Shown: positions 51,715 through 60,654 of the stretch, piece after piece
How the letters are laid out: each line of letters opens with the position of its first letter
Numbering within the stretch: position 1 is the first letter of the stretch
From: Spirochaetia bacterium
Lineage (GTDB): Bacteria; Spirochaetota; Spirochaetia; Treponematales; Treponemataceae
NCBI GenBank assembly: GCA_900767955.1
Contig: CAAGBC010000031.1
Span: 7,104 to 71,103 of the forward strand
DNA: 64,000 nucleotides
Direction: 5' to 3'
Translations under genes and position numbers: made by a program
Notes under the pieces: generated by a model
Databases searched by the model: none
What the model saw: the letters and a program-made list of their open reading frames with translations, nothing else
Told to the model about the DNA's origin: nothing

Positions 51715-52610
51715 TGAATAAAATCTTAAAAAAGCGACTAGTTTATATACTAATCGCTTTAACATTATTAATTCAAAATGTCTTTTGCCAGCAACCAATA
51801 AAATACAAGCAAATACAATTTTACCCTCAAAAAAAACAGCAAGTTGAAGTCTTAAAACAAAAATATATAACAACTCACAAAAATTGGTTATACGATGTTC
51901 TTGACCAGGCAGAATTTTACAGAGTATATGTTCGAAATGAAATAAAAAAACGCAATATGCCTGCAATACTAGAATATTTACCTGTTGTGGAATCAAATTA
52001 CCTTCCTACTGCCCGTTCAAAATCAGGAGCAACAGGAATGTGGCAATTCATGCTAAACAGCGTAAAACCGTTTCTTATTTGCAACGAATATATTGATGAA
52101 CGATTAGATCCTTTTAAATCAACACAAGCAGCTTTAACAAAATTGCAAGATAATTATAATATGTTTGGTGATTGGTTATTGGCAATTACTGCATACAATT
52201 GTGGCGCAGGCGCCATGAAACGAGCATTAAAAAAAGCTGAAAAAAAAGATTTGTGGTATTTAATAGAACACAATTTGCTAAGCAAACAAGCTTCTGAATA
52301 TGTTCCAAAATTACTTGCAATTGCTGATGTTGCAACAAATCACAAATATTACAAAATAACATTACCTACAGCAAACGACATTTACGGAAATACATTAAAA
52401 TTACCAGTAGACGATTTTGAATTTGTAACAGTGAAACAAGAAATAAATTTATCTTGGTTAGCCCATGAATTAAGAATCGACTATGAAACATTAAAAAACT
52501 TAAATCTTGCATTAATAAAAGGCACTACCCCACCAAATCAAAAATACAGTATCAGAGTTCCTTATGGAATGAAAAAAACTGTAGAATATGTACTAAATCA
52601 GCATTATTAA
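51714..52610 (+). CDS. MltD-like lytic transglycosylase with LysM
   Basis: A protein of 298 residues with a signal peptide (LIALTLLIQNVFCQ). The SLT domain is clear: catalytic Glu in EYLPVVESNYLP (about 93), SKSGATGMWQFM, and AITAYNCGAGAMKRAL (about 160-175). The C-terminal 50 residues (WLAHELRIDYETLKNLNL, then YSIRVPYG) form a LysM peptidoglycan-binding domain. It cleaves the glycan strand in the periplasm, perhaps to let flagella or envelope complexes through. It is coupled by TAATG to the lipoprotein upstream. Confidence 0.88.
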   Translation: MNKILKKRLVYILIALTLLIQNVFCQQPIKYKQIQFYPQKKQQVEVLKQKYITTHKNWLYDVLDQAEFYRVYVRNEIKKRNMPAILEYLPVVESNYLPTARSKSGATGMWQFMLNSVKPFLICNEYIDERLDPFKSTQAALTKLQDNYNMFGDWLLAITAYNCGAGAMKRALKKAEKKDLWYLIEHNLLSKQASEYVPKLLAIADVATNHKYYKITLPTANDIYGNTLKLPVDDFEFVTVKQEINLSWLAHELRIDYETLKNLNLALIKGTTPPNQKYSIRVPYGMKKTVEYVLNQHY

Positions 52611-52621
52611 TGTTTTAACTA

Positions 52622-52649
52622 TAAATACATAAAAAAAATACACCGATAA
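52622..52649 (+). promoter_or_regulatory. Possible sigma-28-type promoter for the OmpA-like gene
   Basis: TAAATACA (52622-52629), 12-bp spacer, ACCGATAA (52642-52649), one bp longer than the usual 11. The ATG at 52667 has AGGTGA before it. Confidence 0.45.
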
Positions 52650-52666
52650 ACAAAAAGGTGAATAAT

Positions 52667-53992
52667 ATGAAAAAAATAGTTACTTTTCTTTTAATTACAA
52701 CATTATCATTTAATTTATTTTGTCAAACAATGGAAGTAAAAAGCCAAATAGATTGGACAAAAAATAAATTCATTTCATCTATTTCTCTTGATTTAAAAAA
52801 AGCAAATATACAACTTCCTTCTGGAAAATTAATTGCTTCTAACATAATAAAAACAAAATCACCATCATTAATGAAAGATTCAATTCTTTCACTATATGTT
52901 GATTCCACATATTATTTAGGTGATTTAGTTCAAAGTGAAGATGTTACATTAGAAGAAATTACAGACATCATAGAAAACGGTTCACACACGCCAAATATTA
53001 TTTCACTTGATGGAAAAACAATTTCTACAACAAACACAATGAAAATAAACAACATTAGCAATTTAATGTTGCATCACAAATATCCATACACACCAGAAGA
53101 ACCAATTGAAACAGTTCCTTCAAGAGCATTCACAGGAATTATCATTGATGCTCGTGGCGCAATTCCAGTTCACGGGGAATATATAAAAAGCAATGTTTAT
53201 CCTTGTTTCTTCCCTATGATTTGGGATTCCGAAATGAACTTAATCTATGAAAAAAATATTTCCGACAGAAAAAAAGCAGAAACAGACGGAATTGTATATT
53301 ATCACTACTCTGACGATAAATCTTTATACGAAAACAGAATCGGAACTGACCCTTTATACATAAAAGCAACAAAAGTTTATGGACGAAACAGAACAGATCC
53401 AGTCATAAAACAAAAAGATGCATTAAAAATATTAACAGTTCCAGAAAACAAAAAATTACTCAAAGAAGGAAAAATCGTAATTCTTTTGGATAAAGAAAAT
53501 TTAATTTACGATATTAAAATTCCTCAAAAAGATCCTTCATACTACGCAACATTCAACGAACTCAAAAAATACAATTACAATCCAGAAGATAATATCAAAA
53601 TCACAGACTCATTACCTGGAATATTATTTTCTGTTGACCTTAAGTTTATTCCAGATTCTCCACGCTTATTGCCTGCAGAAAAACCAAGAATTGCAAAAAT
53701 CGCAGAAATGCTTTCTGAAATTATCAATAAAGACGAATTTACAATCCTTATTGAAGGACACACTGCCGACATTGGAAAACCAATAGGTCAAATGAATTTG
53801 TCAATTGAACGAACAAAAACAATACGAGATGCTTTAATTCAAGAAGGAATTCCTGAAAAATTATTCTCATACAAAGGCTACGGCGGAACAAGGCCAATTG
53901 CAACAAACCAAACAGAAGAAGGCCGTGCTCAAAACAGACGAGTAAACATAATTGCAAGACCAAAAGCAACTTACATACAAAGAGATTGGTAG
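52667..53992 (+). CDS. OmpA/MotB-domain envelope protein
   Basis: A protein of 441 residues with a signal peptide (LLITTLSFNLFCQ). The N-terminal 300 residues are a treponemal-type domain with RAFTGIIIDARGAIPVHGEY near 165. The C-terminal 115 residues are an OmpA-like peptidoglycan-binding domain: LIEGHTADIG, SIERTKTIRDALIQEGI, YKGYGGTRPI, and RAQNRRVNI at the end. It would tie the envelope to the cell wall. I chose ATG 52667 over GTG 52658 because of ribosome-site spacing. Confidence 0.85.
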   Translation: MKKIVTFLLITTLSFNLFCQTMEVKSQIDWTKNKFISSISLDLKKANIQLPSGKLIASNIIKTKSPSLMKDSILSLYVDSTYYLGDLVQSEDVTLEEITDIIENGSHTPNIISLDGKTISTTNTMKINNISNLMLHHKYPYTPEEPIETVPSRAFTGIIIDARGAIPVHGEYIKSNVYPCFFPMIWDSEMNLIYEKNISDRKKAETDGIVYYHYSDDKSLYENRIGTDPLYIKATKVYGRNRTDPVIKQKDALKILTVPENKKLLKEGKIVILLDKENLIYDIKIPQKDPSYYATFNELKKYNYNPEDNIKITDSLPGILFSVDLKFIPDSPRLLPAEKPRIAKIAEMLSEIINKDEFTILIEGHTADIGKPIGQMNLSIERTKTIRDALIQEGIPEKLFSYKGYGGTRPIATNQTEEGRAQNRRVNIIARPKATYIQRDW

Positions 53993-54014
53993 AAACAAAA
54001 ACTCGGAGGAATAT

Positions 54015-54650
54015 ATGACACCAGAACAAATTAGAAATGAAAAACTTGGACTTCAACTAGTAAAAACACTAGAAGCAAGACATTTTGAAGCTTACTATTG
54101 CCACACAAAAGAAGAAGCAAAACAAATTATTATTTCGCTAATTCCAAAAGAAGATACAGTTGCTTGGGGTGGCTCTGCAACAATGAATGAATTAGGAATA
54201 ATTGATTATGTAAAAAATGAAAATTTCAAAGTAATAGATAGAGATTTAGCAAAAACTCCAGAAGAAAAACAAGAAATGATGAGACAATCATTACTTTCTG
54301 ATACATTTTTAAGCGGAGCAAATGCAATTACCGAAGACGGAGAAATTATCAATGTTGACGGAAACGGAAACAGAGTTGCAGCTTTAACTTTTGGTCCAAA
54401 AAGCGTTGTTATAGCTTGTGGAATAAATAAAATAGTTCGTTCAGTTCAAGATGCAGAAACAAGAGCTAGAACAATTGCAGCACCAATAAATGCGCAACGA
54501 TTTGATATTACAACACCATGTATTGCAACAGGAAGATGTTGTGATTGTAAAAGTCCACAGAGCATATGTTGTGTAATTTCAAGAATCAGATTATGCAAAC
54601 CAAAAGGAAGAATCAAAGTTGTTATTATTGGTGAATCATTAGGATTTTAA
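54015..54650 (+). CDS. LUD-domain (LutC/YkgG-type) protein
   Basis: A protein of 211 residues of the LUD family (lactate utilization, older DUF162). Motifs: VAWGGSATMNELGIIDYVK (about 47-65), NAITEDGEIINVDGNGNRVAAL (split across 104-125), KSVVIACGINKIV. The C-terminal part holds a Cys cluster (CIATGRCCDCKSPQSICC), possibly metal-binding. LutA and LutB are not adjacent, so a lactate role is not shown. GGAGG precedes the ATG at 54015, 20 nt after the OmpA-like gene. Confidence 0.85.
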   Translation: MTPEQIRNEKLGLQLVKTLEARHFEAYYCHTKEEAKQIIISLIPKEDTVAWGGSATMNELGIIDYVKNENFKVIDRDLAKTPEEKQEMMRQSLLSDTFLSGANAITEDGEIINVDGNGNRVAALTFGPKSVVIACGINKIVRSVQDAETRARTIAAPINAQRFDITTPCIATGRCCDCKSPQSICCVISRIRLCKPKGRIKVVIIGESLGF

Positions 54651-54655
54651 TAAAT

Positions 54656-54682
54656 GTCATTCCGAACTAAATTCAGGATGAC
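54656..54682. repeat. Imperfect inverted repeat of the GTCATTCCGAA type
   Basis: GTCATTCCGAA faces TTCAGGATGAC across a 5-nt centre. Such sequences occur as scattered palindromic elements in many bacterial genomes. Confidence 0.4.
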
Positions 54683-54721
54683 GATATAAAATGATAAAAA
54701 TTGTTATAGATTCCTAAAAAA

Positions 54722-54754
54722 AATAAGCTGTCGCAAGGACAGCTTATTTTTTTT
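54722..54754. terminator. Bidirectional terminator between the LUD and ugpC-type genes
   Basis: Stem AATAAGCTGTC/GACAGCTTATT with loop GCAAG, followed by T; A run on the left side serves the minus strand. Confidence 0.9.
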
Positions 54755-54781
54755 GAATTAAATTAATTAACTAAAAGTTAA

Positions 54782-55903
54782 TTACCATTTAACTTCAATA
54801 TTGTCACAGATATTCTTTTCGCCTTCTTCCAAAGCAAAGAATTTTGCTTTTTCCATGTTTGGAACAACAGTGATTGTATCACCAAGACGGAATTCAGCAT
54901 TTGCAGTTGTTTTAGCAATCATTGACTGACCTTTGTTACTTACAAGGTAAAGGTGTGTTTCAGCACCAAGTGGTTCCTTGTTAGTAATTTTCATCTGCAT
55001 GTTGTCTTTTCCTGCAGGTTTTTCTGAATATTCAAGATCTTCTGGACGAATACCGAAAGAAACTTCTTTTCCAATATAGTCTTTTAAGCAAGCTGCTTGT
55101 GCATCTGTTGGAGTAATTTCGAATGATCCTTCATCACAAACAATTTTTCCATTGCGTTCAAGAACTTTTACTGTAAGGAAGTTCATTGGAGGAGTACCAA
55201 TAAATCCAGCAACGAATTTGTTAATTGGGTTGTTGTACAAGTACAATGGAGCACCAATCTGCTGAACAAGACCGTCTTTCATAACAACAATTTTTGTTCC
55301 CAATGTCATAGCTTCTGTCTGGTCATGAGTAACATAAATCATTGTCTTCTTTTGTGTATTGTGAAGAGCAGCAATTTCTGCACGCATAGTAACACGAAGT
55401 TTTGCATCAAGGTTAGAAAGAGGTTCGTCAAACAAGAATACTTTTGGTTCACGAACAATAGCACGACCTACAGCAACACGCTGACGCTGTCCACCAGAAA
55501 GAGCCTTTGGCTTTCTCTGAAGATATTCAGTAAGTCCAAGCTGTTTTGCAGCATCACGAACTTTACGATCAATTTCTGCTTTGTCAACTTTACGAAGTTT
55601 AAGACCGAATGCCATGTTATCGTATACAGACATATGTGGATAAAGAGCATAGTTCTGGAATACCATAGCAATATCACGATCCTTTGGAGGAACGTCATTC
55701 ATTTCTTTTCCGTCGATATAAAGTTTACCTTCAGAAATATCTTCAAGACCAGCAACCATACGAAGTGTTGTTGATTTTCCACAACCAGAAGGTCCAACGA
55801 ATACACAGAATTCCTGATCTTCGATTGTGATATTAGCATTGTTTACAGCACGAACACCGCCGTCGTAAATTTTACCAATGCCTTTAAGTTCTACTTTTGC
55901 CAT
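54782..55903 (-). CDS. ugpC: Sugar ABC transporter ATPase (MsmX/UgpC/MalK type)
   Basis: A protein of 373 residues: Walker A GPSGCGKSTTLRMVAG (38-53), signature LSGGQRQRVAVGRAI, Walker B VFLFDEPLSNLDAKLR, then TOBE domains from about 245 to the end. It is the shared energy subunit for carbohydrate importers; no permease or binding protein is adjacent, as with MsmX-type multitask ATPases. A strong ribosome site (GGGAGG) and C/G-ending codons indicate high expression. Confidence 0.92.
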   Translation of the reverse strand: MAKVELKGIGKIYDGGVRAVNNANITIEDQEFCVFVGPSGCGKSTTLRMVAGLEDISEGKLYIDGKEMNDVPPKDRDIAMVFQNYALYPHMSVYDNMAFGLKLRKVDKAEIDRKVRDAAKQLGLTEYLQRKPKALSGGQRQRVAVGRAIVREPKVFLFDEPLSNLDAKLRVTMRAEIAALHNTQKKTMIYVTHDQTEAMTLGTKIVVMKDGLVQQIGAPLYLYNNPINKFVAGFIGTPPMNFLTVKVLERNGKIVCDEGSFEITPTDAQAACLKDYIGKEVSFGIRPEDLEYSEKPAGKDNMQMKITNKEPLGAETHLYLVSNKGQSMIAKTTANAEFRLGDTITVVPNMEKAKFFALEEGEKNICDNIEVKW

Positions 55904-55939
55904 TTTTTTTGCCTCCCATGGGGTTATATTATGCCTATA

Positions 55940-55968
55940 ATTATAAATCCAAATGAAATATTAGTCAA
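55940..55968 (-). promoter_or_regulatory. Strong promoter of the sugar-ABC ATPase gene
   Basis: Minus strand TTGACT (55968-55963), 17-bp spacer, perfect TATAAT (55945-55940). Confidence 0.8.
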
Positions 55969-56040
55969 AAGAAAAAATCACTTTTGAGAAGATTTAATAT
56001 AACAAGAATTAAGTTATTGAAAAAATAAGAAAACAGCATT

Positions 56041-56081
56041 ATTATTTTAATGACCATTAAATTAATGGAGATTAAAATAAT
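56041..56081. promoter_or_regulatory. 41-nt dyad abutting the start codon of the DUF234 ATPase gene
   Basis: ATTATTTTAAT (56041-56051) pairs with ATTAAAATAAT (56071-56081), and CCATTAA (56054-56060) with TTAATGG (56062-56068), leaving two mismatched pairs and one central base. The GGAG ribosome site (56067-56070) lies inside, so the element could be a repressor site or a hairpin that hides the ribosome site. Confidence 0.6.
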
Positions 56082-57395
56082 ATGACAAAATTTTATGATA
56101 GAATCAAAGAATTAAACTCTTTGGAACAAATTGAAAAAACATCTCTAAATTCTGCAAATTTTACAGTTATGACAGGGCGCAGAAGAATTGGCAAAACTGC
56201 TTTACTAAAAAAATTTATAGAAAACAAAAAAAGTTGTTATTTATTTACTTTTAGAACATCTGAAGTTCTTTTATGTCAGCAATGGCAAAAAGAATTGGAA
56301 GAAAAACTTGGATTAAAAATATTTGGTTCAATAAATAAACTTTCTGAACTTTTTAATCAAATAATGCAATTTTCAAAACAAGAACATTTTGTACTTATAA
56401 TTGATGAATTCCAAGAACTGTATAACATAAATCCATCGTTTTATAGTCAAATGCAAAATATTTGGGACAGTAACAAAGATAGTTCCAAAATAAATTTAAT
56501 TGTTTGTGGTTCAGTTTATTCTATGATGATTAAAATCTTTGAAGATTCAAAAGAACCGTTATTTGGACGATCCACAGCAAAAATCAATTTAAATCCCTTT
56601 ACACCTTCCGTTTGTAAAGAAATCTTAAAGGATTATAATCCTAATTTTTCAAATGAAGATTTATTGTGCCTTTATATGCTTAGTGGAGGAGTTGCAAAGT
56701 ATATATTTTTGTTAATGGACTCAGGAAGTACAACAAAAGACAAAATGCTTGACTTTGTTACTGGAATTACATCCCCGTTTTTAATTGACGGAAAAGAGCT
56801 TTTAATTAGTGAAATGGGAAAAGATTATGGTATTTATTTTTCTATTCTTTCCTTAATTTCAAAAGGAATGACAGCCCAAAATGAAATTGATTCAATAATT
56901 CAAAAAAACACTGGTGCTTATCTTGCAAATCTTCACAAAGTTTTTAATGTTATAAAACCTATACGACCTTTGTATTCTAAAAGTGAAAGTCGCAATGTTC
57001 GATGGCAAATTACGGACAGCTATTTACGATTTTATTTTTGGTTTATTTATTCAAATCAAAATCTAATAGAATTAGGACAACACGATTTGCTAAAGAAAAT
57101 AATTCTTAGAGATTATGAAACTTTTACTGGAAAAACTTTGGAACAATATTTCACTGACAAAATCAAAGAAGAAAAAGAAGTTTCGTTACTTGGAGGATGG
57201 TGGGATAAAAAGTCACAAAATGAAATTGATATTATTGCAATAAATGAATTGGAAAAAACTTGCAACATTTACGAAGTAAAACGCAAGTCTGAAAAAATAA
57301 ACTTAAAAACTTTACAAGATAAAGTGGATGTTTTTAGAAGCAATATTCCTAATTATTCTGTTTTGATTAAGGGATTGAGTTTGAAAGATATGTGA
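56082..57395 (+). CDS. AAA ATPase with C-terminal DUF234 nuclease-like domain
   Basis: A protein of 437 residues. The N-terminal half is a STAND/archaeal-type ATPase: Walker A GRRRIGKTALLKKF (about 32-45), Walker B VLIIDEFQELY (near 105), VCGSVYSMM. The C-terminal part has the DUF234 pattern: WWDKKSQNEIDIIAIN then YEVKRKSEK, a PD-(D/E)xK nuclease-like core. Such genes are scattered in bacteria and archaea, often single and accessory; their role is unknown. It lies alone between two terminators. Confidence 0.87.
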   Translation: MTKFYDRIKELNSLEQIEKTSLNSANFTVMTGRRRIGKTALLKKFIENKKSCYLFTFRTSEVLLCQQWQKELEEKLGLKIFGSINKLSELFNQIMQFSKQEHFVLIIDEFQELYNINPSFYSQMQNIWDSNKDSSKINLIVCGSVYSMMIKIFEDSKEPLFGRSTAKINLNPFTPSVCKEILKDYNPNFSNEDLLCLYMLSGGVAKYIFLLMDSGSTTKDKMLDFVTGITSPFLIDGKELLISEMGKDYGIYFSILSLISKGMTAQNEIDSIIQKNTGAYLANLHKVFNVIKPIRPLYSKSESRNVRWQITDSYLRFYFWFIYSNQNLIELGQHDLLKKIILRDYETFTGKTLEQYFTDKIKEEKEVSLLGGWWDKKSQNEIDIIAINELEKTCNIYEVKRKSEKINLKTLQDKVDVFRSNIPNYSVLIKGLSLKDM

Positions 57396-57468
57396 GGGGA
57401 TTTATAGCTCAAACAGAAGTTAAATTTAATAAAATTGATTATTAAGAAAAAACAATTATAAAAAGAAG

Positions 57469-57524
57469 AAACCTCGAAAAACAAGCAACTATTGATTCTG
57501 TTTTTCGAGGTTTTTAATTTTTTT
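57469..57524. terminator. Bidirectional terminator
   Basis: 15-bp stem AAACCTCGAAAAACA/TGTTTTTCGAGGTTT with a 15-nt loop, T run on the right. Confidence 0.88.
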
Positions 57525-57539
57525 TATGAAAAAAAATAT

Positions 57540-60524
57540 TTAGTTTGTGTCACGAGTCCAAGTAATATCAGAATAACCAGCCATATAGTCTGATCGTTTT
57601 AAATCCTCAGCAGTTATTACTTTATTACTATTACCTTCACCATCACTCCATGTTCCAGAAGCATGTACTTCTGACAAAGAATCACACTCAACAAATAAAC
57701 GAACACTAATTCTTAAAACATTGTCTGGAATTGTTACACTTGTAAGTGTATCACAGTCTCCAAATATATATTCTTCGAGATTTGTTACACCAGATCCTAT
57801 AGTTAAAGTTCTAAGCATAGAACAATATCGATAAGCATCATTCCCAATAGTAACAACACTATTTGGAATATTTACAGTTGTTATATTTTTACAATCCATA
57901 AATGCAGCAATTCCAATAGTAGTCAAAGTATTTGGAAGTACAATATTTGCAAGATTATTACAACCATCAAATGCTCTTTCACAAATAATTTCCAATCCTG
58001 GACCTAAAAATTCTACACTTGTTAAATTCTCACAACTAGCAAATGCCTCCTTACCAATACTTACAACACTACTTGGTATAATAACACGAGTAATATCATA
58101 TCTGTCATAGAAAACTCCTTCTGCAATATCTGTTACTCCATTTGGAATTCTTATTACACCTTGAGGATTTTCCCAACTCACAAGTGTTGTTCCAACAATA
58201 TTTGCACCAGCTTCAGTTCCAATAGTAGGATCTGTACTACCAGAACCACCACTAGCAGGACCTTTTGCAAGAACAGTCCATTTTTCACCATCATATATAT
58301 ATGCACAGTTTTCTGTTGTATTCCAATATGCATCCAAATATTTAGGTTCATGAATAAAGTTTGTATTAGCGTAACTTCCTAGCCAATTAACAGACACTCC
58401 ATTCAATCCTGCTTGAGCAAGTAAAACCCACTTTGTACCATTATAAATATAAGAACAGCCTGTAGATTCATTAAAGAAAGCATCCATAGCATCTGGATTA
58501 GGTACTTCATTGAAATTTACAAAAGAACCAAGCCATCTTATAGAACCATCACCAGAACTTGTTGCACCATCTGTACCTTTGCGAGTAAGTAATTCCCATT
58601 GACTTCCATTATAAATATATGAACAACCATCTGTCGTATTGTAGTATGCATTTAACACTTGAGGATTTGAAATTTTACTTGAATTAGAGTAACTTCCAAG
58701 CCATTTAATTGATATACCATCCAATCCTGCTTGAACAAGTAATTGCCAACCAGAACCAGTATATATATATGAACAACCGTCTGTTGTATTGTAATATGCA
58801 TCTAAATACTTTTTATTAGAAATTTCACTAGCAGAAGAATAGCTACCCCTCCAATTGATTGAAGTTCCGTCTTTGCCATCCATTCCATCTATTCCATCTA
58901 TTCCATCTTTGCCATCTTTACCATCAGCACCAGTATCACCTTTTTTTGCAAGCAATGACCATCCGCTGTAAGTATATATATAAGAACATCCGTCAGTTGT
59001 ATTAAAATATGCATCTAAAAGCTGTGGATTAGAAATGTAGCTAGAATAAGAATAACTTCCTTTCCAATTAATACTTTTACCATCTACTCCAGCATCTCCC
59101 TTTTCAGCAAGTAATTCCCATCCATTAGAAGTGTAAATATATGAACAACCGTCATTTTCATTATAATAAGCATCTAAAATATTTGGATAATAAGGGGCAT
59201 AATCACGACTACCAATCCAATTAATTGCTCTCCCATCTTTACCACTTGACGCAAGCAATTCCCAATAACCATAATCATTATAAATATATGAACAACCATC
59301 TGTTGTATTGTAATATGCATCTAAATGCTGAGGATTAGAAATATCGCTAGATGAAGAATAAGAACCTCGCCAATTCATAAATGTTCCATTGTTACCATTT
59401 TTTGCAAGTAATTCCCATCCATTAGAAGTGTAAATGTATGAACAACCGTCATTTTCATTATAATAAGCATCTAAAAGATTAGGCCAGGAAGGAGCATACT
59501 GCCTACTACCTATCCAATTAATACCTTTCGTCAAACGGCGCCAAGAATATCCATTATAAAAGTAGGAAGTACCATCTGTTGCATTATAGTATAAATCTAA
59601 ATACTGAGGATCATCGATTTCTGTATCATCATCATAAGTACCTATCCAATTAAATGATTTACCTGCTTGAGCAAGTTTACTCCACTCATGACCATCCCAA
59701 ATATATGAACAACCATCGTCATAATCAAAATATGCATCGTTTAATTTAGGATTTTCAGGAGGTTCATGCCAAGGCCCCAACCACTTAAATGAATCAGATC
59801 CCAATTCTGCAGAATCTAAATATGAATAGCCCAAATATCCCGAAGTTGAAAACGCATTATCTATATCTTCAGTACTATAAAGTTTTAAAACTTTGTCACC
59901 TTTTTGGATATAAATTTCATATCCTGTATTTAAGGGTATATTTGAAATCTCAAAACATCCATCTCTATCAACCTTTGCTAAAAATGATGTTCCAGGAATA
60001 AAAACATCTAATCCTAAAACACCATCAGTTGAGTAATCAATTTTCACATATCCCCTTAGAGAGCCTGTTGCTGTTAATCCTAAAACATCTGGGGTTACTG
60101 TTTCTGATGATCTAACAACAACATTTGTTGCAACTGCTTTTTGAGTTGATGAATTTGATGAAGCGTAAATTGTATAAACGCCTTCTGGCACATTTTCAAA
60201 AATGTATTCGCCTTTGGAATTTGTAATTCCTACTGATTCTAAACTTCGTGATTTTGTAACAATTGTTCTTGATATACAATTATTAGAAGCCATTAAACCA
60301 TTTGAAGAAAACAAAGAAACTTGAATACCTGAATAATCTGATACAGTTGCATTATCATATATTACTGTACCCTGTATAGTTCCTGTTGTATTTTTTTCTT
60401 CAGTTACAGTATCAAGATTACAACCTACCACACAGAAAATCATACTTGCTAAAATAAAAAATTTAACAAGATCCGTTAAACATTTCTTTTTACAAAACTT
60501 TCCAAAATCGTAAAATAAAATCAT
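57540..60524 (-). CDS. BspA-like LRR surface lipoprotein with ten W-G/Y-N-T-T-D repeats and a collagen-like insert
   Basis: A protein of 994 residues from ATG 60524 (AGGAGG upstream). A lipobox-like CVVGC lies near residue 36. Next come two carboxypeptidase-regulatory-like sandwich units (about 50-215), then ten repeats of 45-50 residues of the form INWxGSY, LDAYYNTTDGCSYIY, WxLLAxxG (about 245-760), with one collagen-like Gly-X-Y run (GDTGADGKDGKDGIDGIDG and on) after the sixth. The end (about 790-960) holds BspA-type leucine-rich repeats (VIIPSSVVSIGKEAFASCEN). This is an adhesin-like layout. It is divergent from a small XRE regulator whose likely binding sites cover its promoter. Confidence 0.85.
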   Translation of the reverse strand: MILFYDFGKFCKKKCLTDLVKFFILASMIFCVVGCNLDTVTEEKNTTGTIQGTVIYDNATVSDYSGIQVSLFSSNGLMASNNCISRTIVTKSRSLESVGITNSKGEYIFENVPEGVYTIYASSNSSTQKAVATNVVVRSSETVTPDVLGLTATGSLRGYVKIDYSTDGVLGLDVFIPGTSFLAKVDRDGCFEISNIPLNTGYEIYIQKGDKVLKLYSTEDIDNAFSTSGYLGYSYLDSAELGSDSFKWLGPWHEPPENPKLNDAYFDYDDGCSYIWDGHEWSKLAQAGKSFNWIGTYDDDTEIDDPQYLDLYYNATDGTSYFYNGYSWRRLTKGINWIGSRQYAPSWPNLLDAYYNENDGCSYIYTSNGWELLAKNGNNGTFMNWRGSYSSSSDISNPQHLDAYYNTTDGCSYIYNDYGYWELLASSGKDGRAINWIGSRDYAPYYPNILDAYYNENDGCSYIYTSNGWELLAEKGDAGVDGKSINWKGSYSYSSYISNPQLLDAYFNTTDGCSYIYTYSGWSLLAKKGDTGADGKDGKDGIDGIDGMDGKDGTSINWRGSYSSASEISNKKYLDAYYNTTDGCSYIYTGSGWQLLVQAGLDGISIKWLGSYSNSSKISNPQVLNAYYNTTDGCSYIYNGSQWELLTRKGTDGATSSGDGSIRWLGSFVNFNEVPNPDAMDAFFNESTGCSYIYNGTKWVLLAQAGLNGVSVNWLGSYANTNFIHEPKYLDAYWNTTENCAYIYDGEKWTVLAKGPASGGSGSTDPTIGTEAGANIVGTTLVSWENPQGVIRIPNGVTDIAEGVFYDRYDITRVIIPSSVVSIGKEAFASCENLTSVEFLGPGLEIICERAFDGCNNLANIVLPNTLTTIGIAAFMDCKNITTVNIPNSVVTIGNDAYRYCSMLRTLTIGSGVTNLEEYIFGDCDTLTSVTIPDNVLRISVRLFVECDSLSEVHASGTWSDGEGNSNKVITAEDLKRSDYMAGYSDITWTRDTN
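58260..59795 (-). repeat. Ten coding repeats of about 135-170 bp in the surface lipoprotein gene
   Basis: Each unit encodes NW(I/L/K/R)GSY, then DAYYNTTDGCSYIY, then W(E/S/Q)LLAxxG. Units 3 and 5 share a RxYAP variant, and units 4, 6, 7 and 8 share SYSSxSxISNPQ, which suggests duplication of two-repeat blocks. The collagen-like run is encoded near 58860-58945. Confidence 0.85.
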
Positions 60525-60552
60525 ATTATAAAAACCTCCTATAAAACACACC

Positions 60553-60644
60553 AAATCGAGATTTTTAATTATTTTCTCGATTTAATCGATTATAAACCCA
60601 ATTTTTCTCGATAGCAAGAAATTTTATACACAAATTCTCGATTA
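60553..60644. promoter_or_regulatory. Four TCTCGAT boxes in the XRE/BspA divergent region
   Basis: AAATCGAGAT (60553-60562, inverted), TTCTCGATTT (60574-60583), TTCTCGATAG (60605-60614) and TTCTCGATTA (60635-60644). The last three are direct repeats with 31- and 30-bp spacing, about three helical turns. The second and third flank the promoter of the surface lipoprotein gene, and the fourth lies next to the regulator start. Confidence 0.65.
60589..60617 (-). promoter_or_regulatory. Promoter of the surface lipoprotein gene
   Basis: Minus strand TTGCTA (60617-60612), 17-bp spacer, perfect TATAAT (60594-60589). A TCTCGAT box overlaps the -35. Confidence 0.65.
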
Positions 60645-60654
60645 AACTGAGAGT

